Part shown: one piece after another, positions 5,029 to 7,627 of the stretch
Layout: each line of letters begins with the position of its first letter
How positions within the stretch are numbered: the first letter of the stretch is position 1
Assembly (NCBI GenBank): GCA_947448675.1
Contig: CANFOR010000135.1
Coordinates: forward strand, 1 to 7,627
Length of the DNA: 7,627 nucleotides
From: Betaproteobacteria bacterium
GTDB lineage: Bacteria > Pseudomonadota > Gammaproteobacteria > Burkholderiales > Burkholderiaceae_C
Reading direction: 5' to 3'
Translations under genes and position numbers: made by a program
The notes under the pieces: model-generated
The model's input: only the letters and a program-made list of their open reading frames with translations
Told to the model about the DNA's origin: nothing
The model's database searches: none

Positions 5029-6466
5029 CTTTCTTCTCTTCTTTGCGCTCGGTCATGGTTTTGCTCACCAGCACCGGTTGGCCTTTGAGTTGTTTGATGG
5101 CTTGCAGCAGCTGAAAGTCTTGCTCGCTGCCGTACTCGGGGATCTTGCGCTCTTGCGGTGGTTTGCGCGCCTCTTCTTCGAGTTTTTTGCGCGCTTCGTC
5201 GCGGGCTTTTTCGCGCTCGGGGTCTTTCACCTCGGCACCTTGGCCGCTGTTCAAATGTTTGTCGAGGTCGGCCTCGCGGGTGCGCAGCGCGGCGTAGGGG
5301 CTGCCCTCGGCGGTGTCGTCCACCATGACTTCAGGCACGATGCCCTTGGCCTGAATAGAGCGGCCGCTGGGCGTGTAGTAGCGCGCCGTGGTGAGCTTGA
5401 TGCCAGTGTCAGGCCCCAGGGGGCGCACGGTTTGTACCGAGCCCTTGCCAAAGGTTTGGCTGCCCATAAGGGTGGCGCGTTTGTAGTCTTGCAGGGCACC
5501 GGCGACGATCTCGCTGGCCGAGGCCGAGCCTTCATTCACCAGCACCACCAGGGGCACGGTTTTGAGTGCGCCCTTGGTCACGTCTTGCAGGCGCTTGAGT
5601 GGGTCGGGGCCACCGCGTTTGTAGAACTCGGGCGCGGCTTTGTAGGCGAACTTGCTCTCGGCCAATTGGCCATTGGTCGAGACCACCGTCACGTTCTCAG
5701 GCAAGAAGGCAGCCGACACCGCCACGGCTGCGTCGAGCAGGCCGCCTGGGTCGTTGCGCAGGTCGAGCACCAGGCCTTTGAGCTTGGGCTCGGTTTTGTA
5801 GATTTCTTCGATCTTCTTGGCAAAGTCTTCTACCGTACGCTCCTGGAACTGGCTCAGGCGGATCCAGGCGTAGCCGGGCTCGACCACTTTGCTGCGTACC
5901 GATTGGGTACGGATTTCTTCGCGGGTAATGGTGACTGGGAAGCTACGGCTCTCGTCTTTGCGGAAGATGGTCAGCATCACCTTGGTGCCGGGCTCGCCAC
6001 GCATGCGCTTGACGGCGTCGTTGATGCTCAGGCCTTTAACGGGTGTGTCGTCAATCTTGGTGATCAGGTCGTTGGGTTTGAGCCCCGCGCGAAAGGCCGG
6101 CGAGCCTTCAATGGGCGAGACCACCTTGACCAAGCCGTCTTCCATGCCGATTTCAATGCCCACGCCGACAAACTTGCCGGTAGTGCCTTCGCGGAATTCT
6201 TTGAAGGACTTTTTGTCAAAGTACTGCGAATGCGGGTCCAGGCTGGCGACCATGCCGGTGATGGCGTCGTTGATGAGTTTTTTCTCGTCTACCGGCTCCA
6301 CGTAGTCGCTCTTGACCATGCCAAACACGGCGGCCAGTTGCTGCAGCTCTTCGAGTGGCAAGGGCGCCATCGCCCCGCGCGCCATGGTCTGCAAAGACAC
6401 CGTGGTGAGCACACCAGCCAAGGCACCAATGCCAACCCAGCCTGCAATTTTCAATTTTTGACCCAT
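5021..6466 (-). CDS. ctpA: S41A carboxy-terminal processing protease
   Basis: A 481-residue periplasmic serine protease of the CtpA/Prc family, which trims or degrades envelope proteins from the C-terminus. An N-terminal hydrophobic segment (about 8-28) acts as signal or membrane anchor. A helical region contains SLDPHSQYF (75-83), and a PDZ domain (about 95-185) carries FVGVGIEIG (99-107). The protease domain (about 195-385) has NEGSASASEI with nucleophile Ser316, TFGKGSVQ with Lys341 as general base and Gln345. The Ser-Lys spacing of 25 and Lys-Gln spacing of 4 match the B. subtilis CtpB triad. GRSIQAKGIVPEV (368-380) closes the domain. Residues 398-481 form a highly charged, probably helical tail. 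A GGAG ribosome site lies five bases before the ATG. The gene follows gpmA and overlaps moeB by 8 bp. The gene symbol is by family; prc-type naming is also used. Confidence 0.93.
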   Translation of the reverse strand: MGQKLKIAGWVGIGALAGVLTTVSLQTMARGAMAPLPLEELQQLAAVFGMVKSDYVEPVDEKKLINDAITGMVASLDPHSQYFDKKSFKEFREGTTGKFVGVGIEIGMEDGLVKVVSPIEGSPAFRAGLKPNDLITKIDDTPVKGLSINDAVKRMRGEPGTKVMLTIFRKDESRSFPVTITREEIRTQSVRSKVVEPGYAWIRLSQFQERTVEDFAKKIEEIYKTEPKLKGLVLDLRNDPGGLLDAAVAVSAAFLPENVTVVSTNGQLAESKFAYKAAPEFYKRGGPDPLKRLQDVTKGALKTVPLVVLVNEGSASASEIVAGALQDYKRATLMGSQTFGKGSVQTVRPLGPDTGIKLTTARYYTPSGRSIQAKGIVPEVMVDDTAEGSPYAALRTREADLDKHLNSGQGAEVKDPEREKARDEARKKLEEEARKPPQERKIPEYGSEQDFQLLQAIKQLKGQPVLVSKTMTERKEEKKVE

Positions 6467-6502
6467 GACAGCTCCGCTTCAGAACCCGAATAAAGAACGA
6501 CC

Positions 6503-6508
6503 AGTATA
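6503..6508 (-). promoter_or_regulatory. Candidate -10 element for the ctpA-moeB transcript
   Basis: On the minus strand TATACT lies 36 bp before the ctpA ATG, matching the sigma-70 -10 consensus at five of six positions. No TTGACA-like -35 is visible at the right distance, because the upstream stretch is very GC-rich. If real, the promoter is weak or activator-dependent, and it would let ctpA-moeB be transcribed separately from gpmA. Confidence 0.4.
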
Positions 6509-6554
6509 GGACTTTGAGGCCCCGTGGGCGCGCCAGTTCCGGCCAGCCCTAGCT

Positions 6555-6571
6555 ATTTACGGTAATTTACC
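6555..6571. repeat. Overlapping direct and inverted repeats upstream of ctpA
   Basis: ATTTAC occurs at 6555-6560 and again at 6565-6570, exactly 10 bp apart. The interleaved palindromes TTAC-G-GTAA (6557-6565) and GGTAA-T-TTACC (6561-6571) cover the same bases. The patch is AT-rich within a GC-rich 148-bp spacer and lies about 50 bp upstream of the candidate ctpA -10. A regulator-binding site is possible; nothing identifies the protein. Confidence 0.35.
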
Positions 6572-6614
6572 CAAGCGCACAGACAATCTTCACCAGCCGG
6601 GCTCTGCGTTCGGT

Positions 6615-7301
6615 TCAAAGGTAGTAGTGGCGCAGGGGCTTGAGTTCAGCGTCCAGCTCGTACACCAAGGGCACGCCGTTGGGGATGTTCAGGCCGACGA
6701 TGTCGGCGTCGGAAATGCCGTCGAGGTACTTGACCAAGGCGCGAATCGAGTTGCCGTGCGCGGCCACCACCACACGCTTGCCTGCCTTGATGGCCGGGGC
6801 CATAGATTCGTTCCAAAAAGGCAGCACGCGCTCGACGGTGTCTTTCAAGCATTCGGTGAGCGGAATTTGCTCGGGCTTGAGTTTGGCGTAGCGCACATCG
6901 CTGCGCTCGCTGCGTGCGTCGTCGGGTTTGAGCGCTGGAGGCGGCGTGTCATAGCTACGCCGCCATTGCAGCACCTGGGCGTCACCGTACTGCAGGGCGG
7001 TTTCTGCTTTGTCCAGGCCTTGCAGCGCGCCGTAGTGGCGCTCGTTCAAGCGCCAGCTGTGCACCACTGGCAACCAGGTGCGGTCCATTTCGTCGAGCGT
7101 GTGCCACAGGGTGCGGATGGCGCGCTTGAGCACACTGGTGTAGGCCAGGTCAAAGTCGTAGCCTGCTGACTTGAGTTTTTGCCCAGCCTCTTTGGCCTGG
7201 GCAATGCCGGTGGCGGTTAAATCCACATCGGTCCAGCCGGTGAAACGGTTTTCTAAATTCCAAGACGATTCGCCGTGGCGGATGAGTACAAGTTTGTGCA
7301 T
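6615..7301 (-). CDS. gpmA: 2,3-bisphosphoglycerate-dependent phosphoglycerate mutase, short C-terminus
   Basis: A 228-residue cytosolic glycolytic enzyme interconverting 3- and 2-phosphoglycerate. Key residues are LIRHGES (6-12, phospho-accepting His9), ENRFTGWTDVDL (17-28), Arg60, RLNERHYGALQG (84-95, with catalytic Glu87), WRRSYDTPPP (113-122), and AHGNSIRAL (181-189, with His182). These match E. coli GpmA (His11, Arg62, Glu89, His184) with a two-residue offset. The protein ends at LRHYYL, where most bacterial GpmA proteins continue for about 20 residues with an Ala/Lys-rich tail (GDxE...QGKA-like). The bases after the TGA do not encode such a tail in that frame. Fission-yeast mutase also lacks this tail yet is active, so function is likely retained. 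No good Shine-Dalgarno precedes the ATG. It is divergent from the rhodanese gene and upstream of ctpA-moeB. Confidence 0.93.
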   Translation of the reverse strand: MHKLVLIRHGESSWNLENRFTGWTDVDLTATGIAQAKEAGQKLKSAGYDFDLAYTSVLKRAIRTLWHTLDEMDRTWLPVVHSWRLNERHYGALQGLDKAETALQYGDAQVLQWRRSYDTPPPALKPDDARSERSDVRYAKLKPEQIPLTECLKDTVERVLPFWNESMAPAIKAGKRVVVAAHGNSIRALVKYLDGISDADIVGLNIPNGVPLVYELDAELKPLRHYYL

Positions 7302-7358
7302 GGTGAAGGGGTTTATTTCAGGGTCATTGCGGCTGCGCCCAGCGCGGCCAAGCCCGTC

Positions 7359-7368
7359 ATTCTAAAAT
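7359..7368. promoter_or_regulatory. Candidate back-to-back -10 elements in the gpmA/rhodanese divergent region
   Basis: On the minus strand TAGAAT (complement of 7359-7364) is five of six to the -10 consensus for gpmA. On the plus strand TAAAAT (7363-7368) is five of six for the rhodanese gene. Neither has a clear TTGACA partner at 16-18 bp. The overlap suggests that the two promoters would compete or be co-regulated. This is a consensus match only. Confidence 0.3.
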
Positions 7369-7376
7369 GCGCCCAT

Positions 7377-7402
7377 GTGCAAGCCCTTGCACCGTGCTTG
7401 CA
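7377..7402. promoter_or_regulatory. Perfect inverted repeat with an additional half-site in the divergent promoter region
   Basis: GTGCAAG (7377-7383) and CTTGCAC (7386-7392) form a perfect 7-bp inverted repeat around CC. A further CTTGCA (7397-7402) repeats the right arm exactly 11 bp later, about one helical turn. The site sits between the divergent gpmA and rhodanese genes, next to the candidate -10 boxes, as an operator would. The loop is too short for a stable hairpin and no T-run follows, so a terminator is unlikely. No regulator is identifiable. Confidence 0.4.
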
Positions 7403-7428
7403 GCCTAGCCGCAGTACACCCGCACCTT

Positions 7429-7433
7429 AAGGA
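7429..7433 (+). promoter_or_regulatory. Shine-Dalgarno AAGGA for the GTG-started rhodanese gene
   Basis: AAGGA lies five bases before GTG at 7439. It is the only good ribosome site nearby and selects the GTG over the in-frame ATG at 7463, which would cut into the membrane-anchor region. Confidence 0.65.
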
Positions 7434-7438
7434 AAAAA

Positions 7439-7627
7439 GTGAAATTCATTCTCGACAATTGGATGCTGTTTGCCGTGGCCCTGGCCTCGGGCAGCTTGCT
7501 GCTGTGGCCAGCCATTCAAAGCGCTACCGGCAGCGCGCTCACCGCCAACGGGGCGGTGCAACTCATCAACCGCGACAAAGGCGTGTTGATCGACGTGAGT
7601 GAGCCCGCTGAGTTTGCCGCTGCCCAC
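7439..7627 (+). CDS. Membrane-anchored rhodanese-like protein (5' part only)
   Basis: Starting with GTG, 63 codons run open to the window edge. The N-terminus begins MKFILDNWM and has one hydrophobic segment (about residues 9-27, LFAVALASGSLLLW core), fitting a single inner-membrane anchor. It is followed by a domain start with VLIDVSEPAEFAAAH (49-63), the typical beginning of a rhodanese/YibN-like domain (usually VxDVRExxEFxxGH). The active-site loop with its catalytic Cys lies beyond the window. In Burkholderiales a gene of this kind is commonly followed by grxC and secB, which predicts the right flank. It is divergent from gpmA over 137 bp. The rhodanese identity is strong from the motif and context, but the presence of the catalytic cysteine cannot be seen. 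Confidence 0.8.
   Translation, partial: MKFILDNWMLFAVALASGSLLLWPAIQSATGSALTANGAVQLINRDKGVLIDVSEPAEFAAAH

Noticed and set aside
5078..6493. 471-codon open frame on the + strand covering the S41 protease gene
   Set aside because: It mirrors the protease gene on the other strand, where GC-rich codon bias suppresses stops. Its translation has no recognisable domain, and the minus-strand product has the full catalytic signature.
6593..6606. Intrinsic terminator after gpmA (AGCC-G-GGCT type palindrome)
   Set aside because: The stem is about four base pairs with almost no loop, and no T-run follows on the minus strand.

Overview
The window looks like chromosomal DNA of a GC-rich betaproteobacterium, most likely Burkholderiales and probably Comamonadaceae (Rhodoferax, Polaromonas or Limnohabitans-like). 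Three things point there. One is a periplasmic Bug/TctC-type receptor, a family greatly expanded in Burkholderiales. Another is the block rhodanese <-> gpmA - S41 protease - moeB, which I recall as a common arrangement in this family. The third is a set of short GCTA/TAGC-type interspersed repeats of the sort I associate with Comamonadaceae genomes. The assignment rests on recognition, not on a database search.

Left part (1-2991, + strand): a catabolic operon fragment. A gene ending at the left edge overlaps (TAATG) a D-2-hydroxyacid dehydrogenase. That gene overlaps (TGATG) an Ldh2-family dehydrogenase, and a Bug solute receptor follows after 62 bp. A D-2-hydroxyacid dehydrogenase paired with an Ldh2-family enzyme and a tripartite tricarboxylate transporter (TTT)-type receptor matches the layout of sulfolactate pathways. 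There, SlcC ((S)-sulfolactate dehydrogenase) and ComC ((R)-sulfolactate dehydrogenase) together epimerise 3-sulfolactate through sulfopyruvate. This is the most interesting functional reading, but it is an inference: the diagnostic sulfo-lyase genes (suyAB) would lie outside the window.

Middle (2992-4231): an AT-rich 112-bp spacer carries two repeat-like elements and a possible promoter. It is followed by a stand-alone flavin-containing monooxygenase-like gene (+). That gene converges, with a 47-bp gap and no clear terminator, on the minus-strand housekeeping block.

Right part (4279-7627): on the minus strand, gpmA (phosphoglycerate mutase with an unusually short C-terminus), then an S41 carboxy-terminal processing protease, then moeB, which overlaps the protease gene by 8 bp and seems to start with TTG. 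Divergent from gpmA, across a 137-bp region with a perfect 7-bp inverted repeat, a membrane-anchored rhodanese-like gene starts on the + strand and runs off the window.

I saw no phage, IS, CRISPR, tRNA or rRNA feature. No wholly new system is evident. The points most worth checking are the putative sulfolactate racemisation operon, the repeat embedded in the comC-like coding sequence, and the tail-less GpmA.
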